Shown here piece after piece: positions 1 to 8,078 of a stretch of DNA of 14,577 bases (its first letter is position 1; every line of letters starts with the position of its first letter). Source of the DNA: Flavobacteriales bacterium UBA7325 (GTDB lineage: Bacteria > Bacteroidota > Bacteroidia > Flavobacteriales_D > Crocinitomicaceae); contig DKPV01000101.1 in the NCBI GenBank assembly GCA_002471375.1, positions 31,558 through 46,134 of the forward strand. Direction: 5' to 3'. Position numbers and translations under genes: made by a program. The notes under the pieces were generated by a model. The model made no database searches, was not told the origin of the DNA, and saw only the letters and a program-made list of their open reading frames with translations.

Positions 1-143
1 ATACATCCAACATTAAGACAAGTTCCCCCTAGAGTATTGTATTTCTCAATTAATGCTGTTTTCATACCTAGTTGTGCGCAACGAATTGCTGCAACATATC
101 CACCGGGTCCTGAACCAATTATTGTAATATCAAAAGTACTCAT
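1..143 (-). CDS. lpdA: Dihydrolipoyl dehydrogenase (E3), N-terminal fragment
   Basis: The fragment holds the first 47 codons; the rest runs off the left edge of the window. The translation begins MSTFDITIIGSGPGGYVAA, the Rossmann FAD-binding motif GxGxxG (G10, G12, G15). It ends in GGTCLNVGC (residues 39-47), the redox-active disulfide motif with Cys42 and Cys47. That pair of motifs at this spacing is diagnostic of dihydrolipoyl dehydrogenase, the flavoenzyme that reoxidises lipoamide in pyruvate, 2-oxoglutarate and branched-chain dehydrogenase complexes and in glycine cleavage. Glutathione and mercuric reductases share the fold, but the GGTCLNVGC form is typical of E3. No Shine-Dalgarno sequence is visible. 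A good -7 box lies about 70 bases upstream. The lipoyl synthase gene lies about 3.4 kb away on the same strand, a loose functional link. Confidence 0.94.
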   Translation of the reverse strand, partial: MSTFDITIIGSGPGGYVAAIRCAQLGMKTALIEKYNTLGGTCLNVGC

Positions 144-210
144 GAGTTGTCTTTTTTTAAAGTAAATGATGGAACAACATTTTATTAGCTGCTCTCACTT
201 GTTGCTCTTA

Positions 211-218
211 CAAATGTA
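211..218 (-). promoter_or_regulatory. Putative Bacteroidota -7 box for the E3 gene
   Basis: On the minus strand this reads TACATTTG, a perfect match to TAnnTTTG. It sits about 68 bases upstream of the ATG at 143 and downstream of the terminator that closes the preceding gene, the expected place for a fresh promoter. The -33 element is poor: TTAG at an 18-base spacing rather than TTG. Confidence 0.45.
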
Positions 219-265
219 TAATTTCTCTTCAAATAACTAAGGAGAAAACGAGTCGAGATTTGGAC

Positions 266-297
266 AAAAAAAAGCCCTAAGTAAAACTTAGGGCTTT
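266..297 (-). terminator. Intrinsic terminator of the T9SS beta-propeller gene
   Basis: A perfect 11-bp inverted repeat (271-281 with 287-297, arms AAAGCCCTAAG and CTTAGGGCTTT) encloses a 5-base loop. On the minus strand it is followed by a run of eight T. It begins 18 bases after the stop codon of the gene ending at 316, so it should end that transcript and insulate the E3 gene from read-through. Confidence 0.9.
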
Positions 298-315
298 CAA
301 TATTGAGAGATGTTA

Positions 316-3300
316 TTACATCTTCATAAACTTCGTTGTTGCTTCGTGTTGTCCGGCATTAAACTTAACAATGTAAGTTCCGTTAGATAAATCTTCAACA
401 CCCAACTCGATAACATTAGATCCAGCCGCAACATTCTTTTTGTTGAGCGTTTTCACCAATCTACCAGCCAAGTTGTACACGCGAAGCGTAACGTTTGACG
501 TTGCATCTAGATTGAACGATACTGAACTAGTTGAAGTCGTTGGATTTGGGAATGATAATAAGTTCAACTTGAACTCGTCACCAATAATCGATGTGTATGG
601 GTTATCATCTTCAACTCCTAAGTAAGAAGAAGAACTCCAAATACCACGTCCAAATGTTCCAAGGTAAATCTCCCCTGGTCTAAAGTTACCTTCAGCCCAA
701 GTTCTCCATGATTGGCGAACTTCGTATACAGGAGTACCGCTGAAACCAGCCGATGCATCTGTCCATGAAGCACCTCCATCCTCAGTAACGAATACGCCGT
801 GTGATGTACCTACTACAATGATGTTTGGATCATTTCTATCAATAATCGCATCGTAAGATGCTGGACTTGGAGATCCAATAGAACCAATACTTGTGAATGT
901 TGGCGTTGCGCTTGTAGCGTTAGCCGAACGACGATTGTTTCCGAATCCACCAAGAACTAGGATATCATCTGGATCATTAGGATTCACACAAATTCCAGAG
1001 GCAGTTACACCTGCAGCGAAAGAACTCATTGAAGTTCCAGTTGGTGCTCCTGTTAAATAGAATGCCTTAGTTTCAAAATCAGGATCTGAAGTGTAAAGGC
1101 TTCCTAGTCCATCGAGTCTACGAACAGTACCGCTTCCAGTAGTTATGTAAATGTTATTCAAATCTTTCGAGAATTCAACATCAATAGTGTTGAATGATCC
1201 TCCACCAATTCCTTGGGCAACTACACCCCATTGTGGATCAGATGCAGCGAAACGAAGTGCTGCTCTTGTTCCCCATAACTCACCACCATTATTGTTAATG
1301 TACATAAAGTACCATGATTGGTAAGGATCTTGAACCAATGTTGGGTTCCATGATATACCATACAATACAGAATCAGTTCCCATATCCCAAACTTGACCGC
1401 TTACAGGATGCTGAGAATAATAGTGAGTATAAGTTCCTAAACTCTGAACAACAACCGTATCTATTCCTGTAGGATAAGTAACTAATAGAGAATCCCCTAC
1501 TAGTGGCGGGAACAATCCCGAACCAGAAGTACCAAAATGAACATATGGATACAAATCAAGATTTACTGTTTGACCAGTTAGCGCATTCACAACTGAAGTC
1601 TCAGTAACAGACAAACCTGGCGAATAGTCAACCGTATCATCGTAGTACAACGCAACCGGGGTAGTATAAATCATACTATCACCTGTAGATGCACTTGCAA
1701 TCAAGATGTCTTCACCAACTGCATAATTCTGCTCTGGGATAAACAATACTGAATCTTCAGAATTAAGATCATAATATTCAGCAAGGAAAATTCTAGAGTG
1801 GAATGGGTGATCTGAAGAACCGTTTCCGTTTAATACAATCGGATCGAAATCTGATGAATCTGGAATAAAAAGCCCTGCTGTCTGTCCACCATCACCTGAA
1901 CGACGAACATAGTTAAACTGAGATGTTGTAAATAAAACATCTGGATTAAAGAATGAAATCTCACACTGGAATCCGTCTCCACCAGAAACCTCTAAAAATT
2001 CTTTCCAAGTTGATAATTGGTGATCATTTCTAAGTGTCCCATTATCCTGAGCACCTCCCATAACACCACCATTCTTATCGAATGCTATTCCGTAAAATTG
2101 AGTTACGTTATATCCTCTATTCGCTGGATACCAAGAAACTTCTGGATCATTTGTAACGCCAATACCACCATCATTACCAATGTAAAGTCTATCGCCATCC
2201 CATTTCATCTCATGGTTATCAGCATGAGCATACTTGGAAGATGTTTGAGCTAATGCCCATTGAGTTAATTTCTCAAAACCACCGGCAACTGGACTAGAAG
2301 CTGTTTGGTCCCATTTCCAAATATCAATACCACCTATTAAAATTCTTTCTGGATTAGATGGTCTAACACTTACAACTGAGTTATAGGTACCTTGACCTCT
2401 ATAGATATCTAACGTACTAGGTGAACCTGAAGCACCAACAAAATTAGACCATGAATCCCCACTGTCGTGAGAAACAAACATACCTAATAAGTTACCACTC
2501 GTGCGCACAGCATAAACAGAATAGTTTCCTGAAGAATTTAAACCGTGGGAAACAGCATATTCGATTCTTCCACCTCCTTGAGGCACATCAGTCGAACCAT
2601 TTCCAGAGTGATCAGTGAATGTAACACCATAATCAGTTGATACATACGTTTTATTAGATCCAATAGCCGCTACGAATACTTGTCCATTTGGAGAACACTG
2701 AAGAGCTACACATGCTCCAGAACCTGTAGGAACAGACGTTAAAGAAGTAGCACCGAAATCCCATTTTCTTAATCCTGAAGCACTAGTTAACCAAAGTGTA
2801 GTCCCTCCCTCTGGAGCAACGATTTCAGTAACAGTACTAAGACCTGAAGTCCCAGGAACGACCGTCCATGTTGCCCCTTGATCCTTCGTATACCGAACAC
2901 CATCTCCGTTCCAACTTTCGTTGTTCGAGCCAGTTGCTACGAATAATGTTCCATCGCTAAACTGACACATAGATGATATAAATGGAGATCCTAAAGCATC
3001 ATATGTATCCACCAACTCCCAAGAGTTTGCTTGATCCATTGACTTAAAAAGTCCACCTGATACACCACCGGCCCAGATAACGTTATTATTTAATTTATCT
3101 ACCTGGATTGCACGCGTTCGCCCACCAATATTATCAGGTCCTTGTTCAATGAAAGAAACTGCTCTACTTTTCGGCATCGCTTTCATTGCTGCATCGATCT
3201 GACGCAATAATTTATCATCAATACGCTCTCCAGTTGAATGGTCAATGTATTGGGCATCCATCCATAATTGAGCATCTTCAGCGCTCTGAAGCTCTAAAGA

Positions 3301-3420
3301 AGATAATGTTTTTTGTGTGTACGTTCCTTCTGAATCAACTGATTCCCAAGGAGAAACGATGAATACGGCAGCAGTGGCGATTACACCAACAGCACCTAGT
3401 ATTAAATTGTTACGCTTCAT
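316..3420 (-). CDS. Large secreted Asp-box beta-propeller protein with T9SS sorting domain
   Basis: The product has 1034 residues. It opens with a signal peptide: basic MKRNN, then a hydrophobic stretch at about residues 6-23. The mature part has a GPDNIGGRTRA motif (94-104) and several Asp-box/BNR blade motifs of the S-x-D-x-G-x-S/T-W/F type, for example TKDQGATW (178-185), STDYGVTF (261-268), SHDSGDSW (317-324) and TEDGGASW (879-886). It also has NDGGIG and GGAQDNGT around 416-462. This pattern fits the sortilin/VPS10-like or photosystem-assembly-like propellers common in Bacteroidota. Residues 552-675 lack blade motifs and look like an inserted module. The last 83 residues form a T9SS type A sorting domain (FPNPT, YNLAGRLVKTL, LSNGTYIVKF, ending KFMKM), so export across the outer membrane with removal of the tail is expected. 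No catalytic residues can be assigned and the ligand is unknown. The gene is followed by a strong terminator and its promoter is unclear. Confidence 0.9.
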   Translation of the reverse strand: MKRNNLILGAVGVIATAAVFIVSPWESVDSEGTYTQKTLSSLELQSAEDAQLWMDAQYIDHSTGERIDDKLLRQIDAAMKAMPKSRAVSFIEQGPDNIGGRTRAIQVDKLNNNVIWAGGVSGGLFKSMDQANSWELVDTYDALGSPFISSMCQFSDGTLFVATGSNNESWNGDGVRYTKDQGATWTVVPGTSGLSTVTEIVAPEGGTTLWLTSASGLRKWDFGATSLTSVPTGSGACVALQCSPNGQVFVAAIGSNKTYVSTDYGVTFTDHSGNGSTDVPQGGGRIEYAVSHGLNSSGNYSVYAVRTSGNLLGMFVSHDSGDSWSNFVGASGSPSTLDIYRGQGTYNSVVSVRPSNPERILIGGIDIWKWDQTASSPVAGGFEKLTQWALAQTSSKYAHADNHEMKWDGDRLYIGNDGGIGVTNDPEVSWYPANRGYNVTQFYGIAFDKNGGVMGGAQDNGTLRNDHQLSTWKEFLEVSGGDGFQCEISFFNPDVLFTTSQFNYVRRSGDGGQTAGLFIPDSSDFDPIVLNGNGSSDHPFHSRIFLAEYYDLNSEDSVLFIPEQNYAVGEDILIASASTGDSMIYTTPVALYYDDTVDYSPGLSVTETSVVNALTGQTVNLDLYPYVHFGTSGSGLFPPLVGDSLLVTYPTGIDTVVVQSLGTYTHYYSQHPVSGQVWDMGTDSVLYGISWNPTLVQDPYQSWYFMYINNNGGELWGTRAALRFAASDPQWGVVAQGIGGGSFNTIDVEFSKDLNNIYITTGSGTVRRLDGLGSLYTSDPDFETKAFYLTGAPTGTSMSSFAAGVTASGICVNPNDPDDILVLGGFGNNRRSANATSATPTFTSIGSIGSPSPASYDAIIDRNDPNIIVVGTSHGVFVTEDGGASWTDASAGFSGTPVYEVRQSWRTWAEGNFRPGEIYLGTFGRGIWSSSSYLGVEDDNPYTSIIGDEFKLNLLSFPNPTTSTSSVSFNLDATSNVTLRVYNLAGRLVKTLNKKNVAAGSNVIELGVEDLSNGTYIVKFNAGQHEATTKFMKM

Positions 3421-3602
3421 ATTATGATATTATCAAGTAGTTTAATAGTTTCTCGCGACTGCCAAATTACAAATAATTATTGAAATACTAATATCTGTTA
3501 ACCCACTTATAATTCAGCTTTCTCTATGTAAAAATACGGTATGACGCCCGAATTAAAAATGACCTGAAAACGAAATTCAGATAAAAATATACACGTCTAA
3601 CA

Positions 3603-4475
3603 TTAGAAGAGGTGTTTTTCAGCATGATACGATGACCTAACTAGTGGACCGCTCTCTACGTATCGGAATCCCATTTTTAAGCCTTCCTCCTTGTAAAACG
3701 CAAATTGTTCCGGAGTTACAAATTCATGTATTGGTAAATGCTTAGATGTCGGTTGAAGGTACTGACCTAAGGTTAGTACATCAACATTTACACTTCTTAA
3801 ATCCTCCATCGATTCCAAAACTTCTTCGGGCGTCTCTCCCAAACCTAGCATGAGACCAGACTTTGTGTTCATACCACCTTTCTTAAGTCTGAAAAGTACC
3901 TCAAGACTTCTATCGTATTTTGCTTGAATCCGAACTTCTTTAGTGAGTCTTCGAACAGTCTCTAAATTGTGACTAACAATTTCAGGAGCTACGTCTATAA
4001 CAATCTGAAGATTTTCCCATTTACCTGCAAAGTCAGGAATCAATGTCTCCATTGTTGTTTCTGGTGATTGTTTACGGATGGCTCTCACCGTTTGAGCCCA
4101 AATTTCAGCACCACCATCTTTTAAATCATCGCGATCCACAGATGTAATTACTGCATGCTTAACACCCATTGTTTTCACGCTATGCGCTACTCTCCCTGGC
4201 TCAAACTCATCTACCTCATCAGGCCGCCCGGTCTTAACCGCGCAAAATCCGCATGATCGCGTGCAAATGTTTCCGAGAATCATGAAGGTTGCTGTACCCT
4301 CTCCCCAACACTCACCCATGTTCGGGCAGTTACCGCTCTCGCATATCGTGTGAAGCTTGTGTTCATCTACCAAACCTCGCACACGTTTGTAATTTTCTCC
4401 AGTAGGTAATTTCACTCTAAGCCACTTTGGCTTCTTGATTCTTACCTTATTTTCTCCATCAACGAGATCGCTCAT
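3603..4475 (-). CDS. lipA: Lipoyl synthase, radical SAM
   Basis: LipA inserts two sulfur atoms into protein-bound octanoyl chains to make the lipoyl cofactor of 2-oxoacid dehydrogenases and the glycine cleavage H protein. The 290-residue product has the auxiliary-cluster motif CESGNCPNMGEC (Cys45, Cys50, Cys56). It also has the radical-SAM CxxxCxxC motif CTRSCGFC (Cys71, Cys75, Cys78) and the C-terminal RSSYHA motif, whose serine is a cluster ligand in this family. Length and motif order are normal and all key residues are present. I chose the ATG at 4475. The open frame extends to a TTG at 4493, which would add six residues (MINYFK) with no support. The gene is divergent from the OsmC-family gene, with about 95 bases between start codons. 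Confidence 0.97.
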   Translation of the reverse strand: MSDLVDGENKVRIKKPKWLRVKLPTGENYKRVRGLVDEHKLHTICESGNCPNMGECWGEGTATFMILGNICTRSCGFCAVKTGRPDEVDEFEPGRVAHSVKTMGVKHAVITSVDRDDLKDGGAEIWAQTVRAIRKQSPETTMETLIPDFAGKWENLQIVIDVAPEIVSHNLETVRRLTKEVRIQAKYDRSLEVLFRLKKGGMNTKSGLMLGLGETPEEVLESMEDLRSVNVDVLTLGQYLQPTSKHLPIHEFVTPEQFAFYKEEGLKMGFRYVESGPLVRSSYHAEKHLF

Positions 4476-4545
4476 CTTAAAATAGTTAATCAATCCAGCG
4501 GACTAACGCTAAATAAAACGCTAATTTTACCGCTGAATTAGACAA

Positions 4546-4577
4546 CAAAGATACTCAAAATACGAGTGATATGGCAA
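4546..4577 (-). promoter_or_regulatory. Putative lipA promoter (-33 TTG and -7 TATCTTTG)
   Basis: On the minus strand, positions 4553-4546 read TATCTTTG, a perfect TAnnTTTG box. A TTG at 4577-4575 lies 21 bases upstream, close to the expected Bacteroidota spacing. The -33 element would lie inside the first codons of the divergent OsmC-family gene, so the two promoters would be interleaved. The predicted 5' leader is about 65 bases. For the plus-strand gene, the best box is a 7-of-8 match, TAATTTTA, at 4522-4529. Confidence 0.5.
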
Positions 4578-4975
4578 CAGCAGTAGTTGAATATTTAGGA
4601 GACTTAAGAACGAAATGCACACACTTGAAATCAGGTGTGGAATTAATCACAGATGCTCCAACAGATAATAATGGTAAAGGTGAATCCTTCTCACCTACAG
4701 ATTTAGTTGCTACGGCTTATGCTTCTTGCATGCTAACAATTGTAGGGATTTTCTGTAACAGTAAAGATATTAAGTTCAACCATGCGCGTGCTGAAGTAAC
4801 CAAAGGAATGGGGTCAGGACCAAGAAGAATTAGCTCACTTAAAATCACCATTGATTTTAGCGGAAATGATTGGGATGAGAAAGTTCAAAAAAGAATTATC
4901 GCTGCGGCAGAAGCATGTCCTGTTGCAAAATCAGTGCATGATGACATGGAAATAACAACGACATACACATTTTAA
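4571..4975 (+). CDS. OsmC/Ohr-family protein
   Basis: This 134-residue protein has the OsmC fold signatures. SPTDLVATAYASC (41-53) ends in the first conserved cysteine (Cys53), and AEACPVAKSV (113-122) carries the second (Cys116). In the family these two form a redox-active pair that reduces organic hydroperoxides or reactive sulfur species in the cytoplasm. It resembles the general OsmC/YhfA-like branch more than classic Ohr, so the substrate cannot be named from sequence. There is no signal peptide. It is the first of three plus-strand genes with 3-5 base gaps, so co-transcription with the rRNA methyltransferase is likely. No Shine-Dalgarno sequence is visible. Confidence 0.92.
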   Translation: MATAVVEYLGDLRTKCTHLKSGVELITDAPTDNNGKGESFSPTDLVATAYASCMLTIVGIFCNSKDIKFNHARAEVTKGMGSGPRRISSLKITIDFSGNDWDEKVQKRIIAAAEACPVAKSVHDDMEITTTYTF

Positions 4976-4978
4976 GAG

Positions 4979-5782
4979 ATGGGAAAATATAATAGAGACG
5001 GCTTCGGAGAACGTGAGAAAATAGGTGATCGCGAGAATAGAAAAAGTGAGGGAACCTATATTTTTGGTGTTCGCGCTGTAATTGAAGCGATCAAAGCAGA
5101 AAGAGAAATAAATAAGATCTTTATTCAGAAGGGAATGAATAAGGAACTATTCATGGAATTAAAAGCGGCTCTTGCCGGCGCGAATCACCAACTTCAATTT
5201 GTTCCCGTTGAGAAACTAGATGGGATTACTGATGCCAATCATCAGGGTGTGATTGCTTTTGCATCACCAATTAAGTACTATAAAGTTGAAGAGCTTGTTG
5301 AAAAATTAATCGAAGAAGATAAGAAGCCTTTTATTTTGGCTCTCGATCGAATTACAGATGTAAGAAACTTTGGAGCAATCGCTAGGACAGCAGAATGCGA
5401 AGGAGTTGATGCAATCCTACTACCATCAAAAGGTTCTGTTCAAGTAACACCGGATGCAGTTAAAACATCAGCCGGAGCTTTGAATAGAATTAAAATCTGT
5501 AGAACAGAGGATATGAAGGATTCTTTGTACTACATTCAACAATGCGGAGTAAGAATCGTAGGTTGTACTGAAAAATCTAATACACCTCTCTACAAAACAA
5601 ACCTCCGCGGTTCTGTAGCAGTAATTATGGGGTCGGAAGAAAATGGAATTACATCTGACCTCTTAAATTTGGCTGATGTAAACTGTACAATCCCAATGAA
5701 GGGAGAGATTGCATCTCTAAACGTTGGCGTAGCTGCAGGAATGGTACTTTATGAAAAGGTACGTCAAGAACTTAACTCATAG
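4979..5782 (+). CDS. rlmB: 23S rRNA guanosine-2'-O-methyltransferase, RlmB/TrmH (SpoU) family
   Basis: This 267-residue SPOUT-class methyltransferase uses S-adenosylmethionine to methylate a ribose 2'-OH in RNA, most likely in 23S rRNA. A charged, flexible N-terminus of about 24 residues leads into the substrate-binding domain (GTYIFGVRAVIEAI, 25-38, to about 97). The knotted SpoU domain follows, with motif 1 around 130-139 (Asn130, Arg136, Glu139), motif 2 GSEENG (218-223) and motif 3 IPMKGEIASLNVGVAAG (238-254). Motif 3 usually reads SLNVSVA; here the second serine is glycine. RlmB is the best assignment because of the N-terminal domain and length, but a related TrmH paralogue with a different target base is possible. 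The start lies 3 bases after the OsmC-family stop. Confidence 0.9.
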   Translation: MGKYNRDGFGEREKIGDRENRKSEGTYIFGVRAVIEAIKAEREINKIFIQKGMNKELFMELKAALAGANHQLQFVPVEKLDGITDANHQGVIAFASPIKYYKVEELVEKLIEEDKKPFILALDRITDVRNFGAIARTAECEGVDAILLPSKGSVQVTPDAVKTSAGALNRIKICRTEDMKDSLYYIQQCGVRIVGCTEKSNTPLYKTNLRGSVAVIMGSEENGITSDLLNLADVNCTIPMKGEIASLNVGVAAGMVLYEKVRQELNS

Positions 5783-5787
5783 TCCGA

Positions 5788-6252
5788 ATGAAAAATTACG
5801 TCATATTACTTGCCATAGCAGTACTTGGCTTCAACCTTAGCGCACAAATTCCATCCAAGTCTAAAAAACTTGCTGGTACATGGGATTATAAAGAAGGTTC
5901 CGGATTTGAAGTTTGGAAAATGAATGGGGACGAAATAGTTGGTGCTGCCTACAGGGTCAATCCTAAAACGCTTGACACTTCAAAAGTAGAAGGAATGGTC
6001 ATTCGAAAACCTGGGAGACACCTTCTCTGCGCAACAGAGACATACAACATTGCTCTGGATGGATCCCTAGTTGCTCGTGATCATAACTTCATCGCTGATC
6101 GCAATCGTATGAAGTTTTTTAATTTGAGCAACCTACCCCCTTATGCCGTTGAGTATAAGTTTGGATGGTTCAACAAGAAAAAAATGAAGGTTTCCATTTA
6201 TCATGGACCACATGATAAGCCTCTCAAATTAGTACTGTATAAACAGCACTAA
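5788..6252 (+). CDS. Small secreted protein, possibly DUF6265/lipocalin-like
   Basis: I do not recognise this 154-residue protein with certainty. It has a clear Sec signal peptide (MKNYVILLAIAVLGFNLSA, cut expected after residue 19), so it is periplasmic or secreted. The start of the mature chain, LAGTWDY followed by EVWKMNGDEIVGAAYRV, resembles the opening of DUF6265/lipocalin-like small beta-barrel domains. The remainder is mostly alternating hydrophobic strands with a basic patch (FNKKKMKVSIYHG). No lipobox or catalytic motif is visible. It begins 5 bases after the methyltransferase stop and probably rides on the same transcript. Its stop is only 3 bases from the stop of the convergent nucleotidase gene, with no terminator hairpin between them. 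Confidence 0.75.
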   Translation: MKNYVILLAIAVLGFNLSAQIPSKSKKLAGTWDYKEGSGFEVWKMNGDEIVGAAYRVNPKTLDTSKVEGMVIRKPGRHLLCATETYNIALDGSLVARDHNFIADRNRMKFFNLSNLPPYAVEYKFGWFNKKKMKVSIYHGPHDKPLKLVLYKQH

Positions 6253-6255
6253 GGA

Positions 6256-6951
6256 TTACATCCAAGTTAAAGTATCAGGGATCTGATCCAATGAATGAAT
6301 GTGCCATTTGTGTGCGCCTTCTCGATGCTCCCTCGCGGGATCGAACAGGATAGATCGCATTCCAGCATTTTCCGCTCCTTTAATGTCAGCCTCATAGCTG
6401 TCTCCAATCATTATACTCTCAGAAACTTTAGCATTCGCTCTTTCGAGAGCTGTATCGAAGACAATACGAGCCGGCTTGTTGCGTCCTACTTCTTCTGAAC
6501 ATAAAATTATGTCAAAGTAAGGCAGTAAACCACTTTTTTCAAGCTTAATGAATTGAACTTCTTTAAACCCATTCGTAATGATATGGAGCTCGAAATTATC
6601 TTCTTTTAGCGCTGTTAATGTCTCAAGCGCATTTGGAAACAACCTAGTTTGATAAGGAGATAAATTAATGTAACCATCAGCCATCTTGGAGGTCAACTCC
6701 TCGCTCTTCACATCAAAGTGGGCAAATGTATCTCTAAATCTCTTCGTTCTTAATTCATCTTTAGTGATCCTTCCTTTCGCATATTGATACCACAAATCCG
6801 CATTAATCTTCTTGTACTTTGTGTGAAAAGATCGAAACGAGCGCAGGTGATTATGCAGGTCTAATTGATCGTACAATATCTCCAAAGCGGACTCTGAATT
6901 CTTGTCAAAATCCCACAATGTTCGATCTAAGTCAAAGAATAAATGTTTCAT
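6256..6951 (-). CDS. yjjG: YjjG-type HAD-superfamily pyrimidine 5'-nucleotidase
   Basis: This 231-residue cytoplasmic phosphatase has all four HAD motifs. DLDRT (Asp7 nucleophile, Asp9 acid/base) is motif 1, Thr126 in ITNG is motif 2, Lys159 in GRNKP is motif 3, and GDSYEAD (Asp184, Asp189) is motif 4. A helical cap domain lies between motifs 1 and 2. The opening DLDRTLWDFDKNSE is characteristic of the YjjG family. These enzymes dephosphorylate pyrimidine nucleoside monophosphates, including non-canonical and damaged ones, and help keep them out of DNA. Its ATG overlaps the TGA of the upstream membrane protein gene (ATGA, 6948-6951), which suggests translational coupling. It is the last gene of the run that starts with uracil phosphoribosyltransferase, and that context supports a pyrimidine substrate. 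Confidence 0.92.
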   Translation of the reverse strand: MKHLFFDLDRTLWDFDKNSESALEILYDQLDLHNHLRSFRSFHTKYKKINADLWYQYAKGRITKDELRTKRFRDTFAHFDVKSEELTSKMADGYINLSPYQTRLFPNALETLTALKEDNFELHIITNGFKEVQFIKLEKSGLLPYFDIILCSEEVGRNKPARIVFDTALERANAKVSESIMIGDSYEADIKGAENAGMRSILFDPAREHREGAHKWHIHSLDQIPDTLTWM

Positions 6952-7412
6952 GAGAAGAGTAAAAAAGCAAGTCCTGTAGTTAATACACCATTGAGAAACA
7001 TACCTACAACAATCAACGGGTAAGTGCGTCTATCATCTCCATAAAACTTAGCCGTAATAATACTACCAATGGGCACAGAAAGCAAAAACGGTACCCAGAA
7101 AGAAATTCCAACTATTCCCAATCGAGCCTTCAATTTAATGATAAACCTATTCGTTTTTGTAAATTTTTTTTTGACTTTGAATGGAGTGCCATCTTCTAAA
7201 AACTTAGCCTTTTGGGCTGCGTACTTAGCTTCAGCTCTATTGATAAAATAATTCCCGGAAAAGAAAAAAACAGCTGCCCCAAGCGATCCGCCTGCTACAC
7301 ACGCGAAATATGTTTCGAAAAAAGTCAATCCTGCAGCAGGACCACCCAACGGGGTGAACATAAACTTAATCGTTGAAAGCAAGAAAAATCCGGAGAGTAC
7401 AGCCCAATTCAT
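6948..7412 (-). CDS. Uncharacterised four-helix inner-membrane protein
   Basis: This 154-residue protein has four predicted membrane segments, at about 3-20, 29-56, 98-121 and 131-153. A strongly basic linker (about 59-97, rich in Lys and Arg) separates the two hairpins and by the positive-inside rule is probably cytoplasmic. The halves look loosely alike. Each has a short Pro/Gly break (FTPLGGP at 19-25; VPFLLSVPIG in the second half), which recalls small exporter or DedA-like folds, but I cannot place it in a named family. It sits between uracil phosphoribosyltransferase (3-base gap) and the YjjG-type nucleotidase (4-base overlap). A role linked to pyrimidine bases or nucleosides, for example transport, is a context-based inference only. 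Confidence 0.8.
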   Translation of the reverse strand: MNWAVLSGFFLLSTIKFMFTPLGGPAAGLTFFETYFACVAGGSLGAAVFFFSGNYFINRAEAKYAAQKAKFLEDGTPFKVKKKFTKTNRFIIKLKARLGIVGISFWVPFLLSVPIGSIITAKFYGDDRRTYPLIVVGMFLNGVLTTGLAFLLFS

Positions 7413-7415
7413 TGA

Positions 7416-8063
7416 TTAGCACTTTACACCATAAGCAAGATCACCTGCATCACCGAGACCTGGCACTATGTATGATTGAGCAGTCAATTCATCATCAATG
7501 GCTCCAATAAAATATTCAGTTGTTGGAGGAAGATGTTTCTTACAATAATCCAACGCATCTGGAGTTGCTATTGCCGCTACAACATAAGTCTTTAATGGAG
7601 TCCCTTGTTGCATGATAGCCTTGTAAACTGTCACCATGGAACCACCGGTTGCCAACATTGGATCACTCAAAATTAATATCTTATTATCAATTCGGGGAGC
7701 AGCAATATATTCAACGAATATTTCAAAATCCTCTGCGGATGAATGTTTGCGATATGCTGATATAAAAGCACTCTCCGCTCGATCAAAGTAATTAAGCATA
7801 CCTTGATGCATCCCTAATCCAGCTCTCAAAATAGTTGCCAATACGGGTTGAGATTCAAGTACCGGGATAGTCGCTTGCCCTAATGGTGTTGTTACATCTC
7901 GGTCCACATATGGTAACTCTTTAGACAATTCATAGACAATCACCTCAGCTATACGCTCAAGGTTTCTTCGAAATCTCATTGGATCTCCTTGTATCTCTAC
8001 ATCTCGAATCTCAGCAAGGAAAGTTGATAGAATCGAGTTAGTCTTAGAAAAATTGTGAATCAT
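7416..8063 (-). CDS. upp: Uracil phosphoribosyltransferase
   Basis: This cytoplasmic salvage enzyme makes UMP from uracil and PRPP. The 215-residue product has the PRPP-binding loop DPMLATGGSM (134-143), the RAGLGM region before it, and the C-terminal uracil-binding segment PGLGDAGDLAYG. The usual enzyme has GDAGDR; the Leu here is a mild variation. I start it at the ATG at 8063 (MIHNFSKTNS). The frame stays open to an ATG at 8171, but those 36 extra residues are unlike the family, and a promoter-like box (8079-8086) lies within that stretch. The product length with the shorter start is close to the 205-220 typical of the family. It is the first gene of the run leading to the membrane protein and the nucleotidase. 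Confidence 0.94.
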   Translation of the reverse strand: MIHNFSKTNSILSTFLAEIRDVEIQGDPMRFRRNLERIAEVIVYELSKELPYVDRDVTTPLGQATIPVLESQPVLATILRAGLGMHQGMLNYFDRAESAFISAYRKHSSAEDFEIFVEYIAAPRIDNKILILSDPMLATGGSMVTVYKAIMQQGTPLKTYVVAAIATPDALDYCKKHLPPTTEYFIGAIDDELTAQSYIVPGLGDAGDLAYGVKC

Positions 8064-8078
8064 CGTCGTACTTTTGCG

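Noticed and set aside
440..2253. Plus-strand open frames at 440-625 and 2017-2253
   Set aside because: They lie antisense inside the well-supported T9SS protein gene and show no family motifs.
3567..3583. Small hairpin downstream of lipA (CTGAA and TTCAG arms)
   Set aside because: Only five base pairs with a seven-base loop and no adjoining T-run; too weak to call a terminator.
4476..4493. Longer lipA start at a TTG codon
   Set aside because: It adds six residues with no family support, while an ATG at 4475 gives the normal length.
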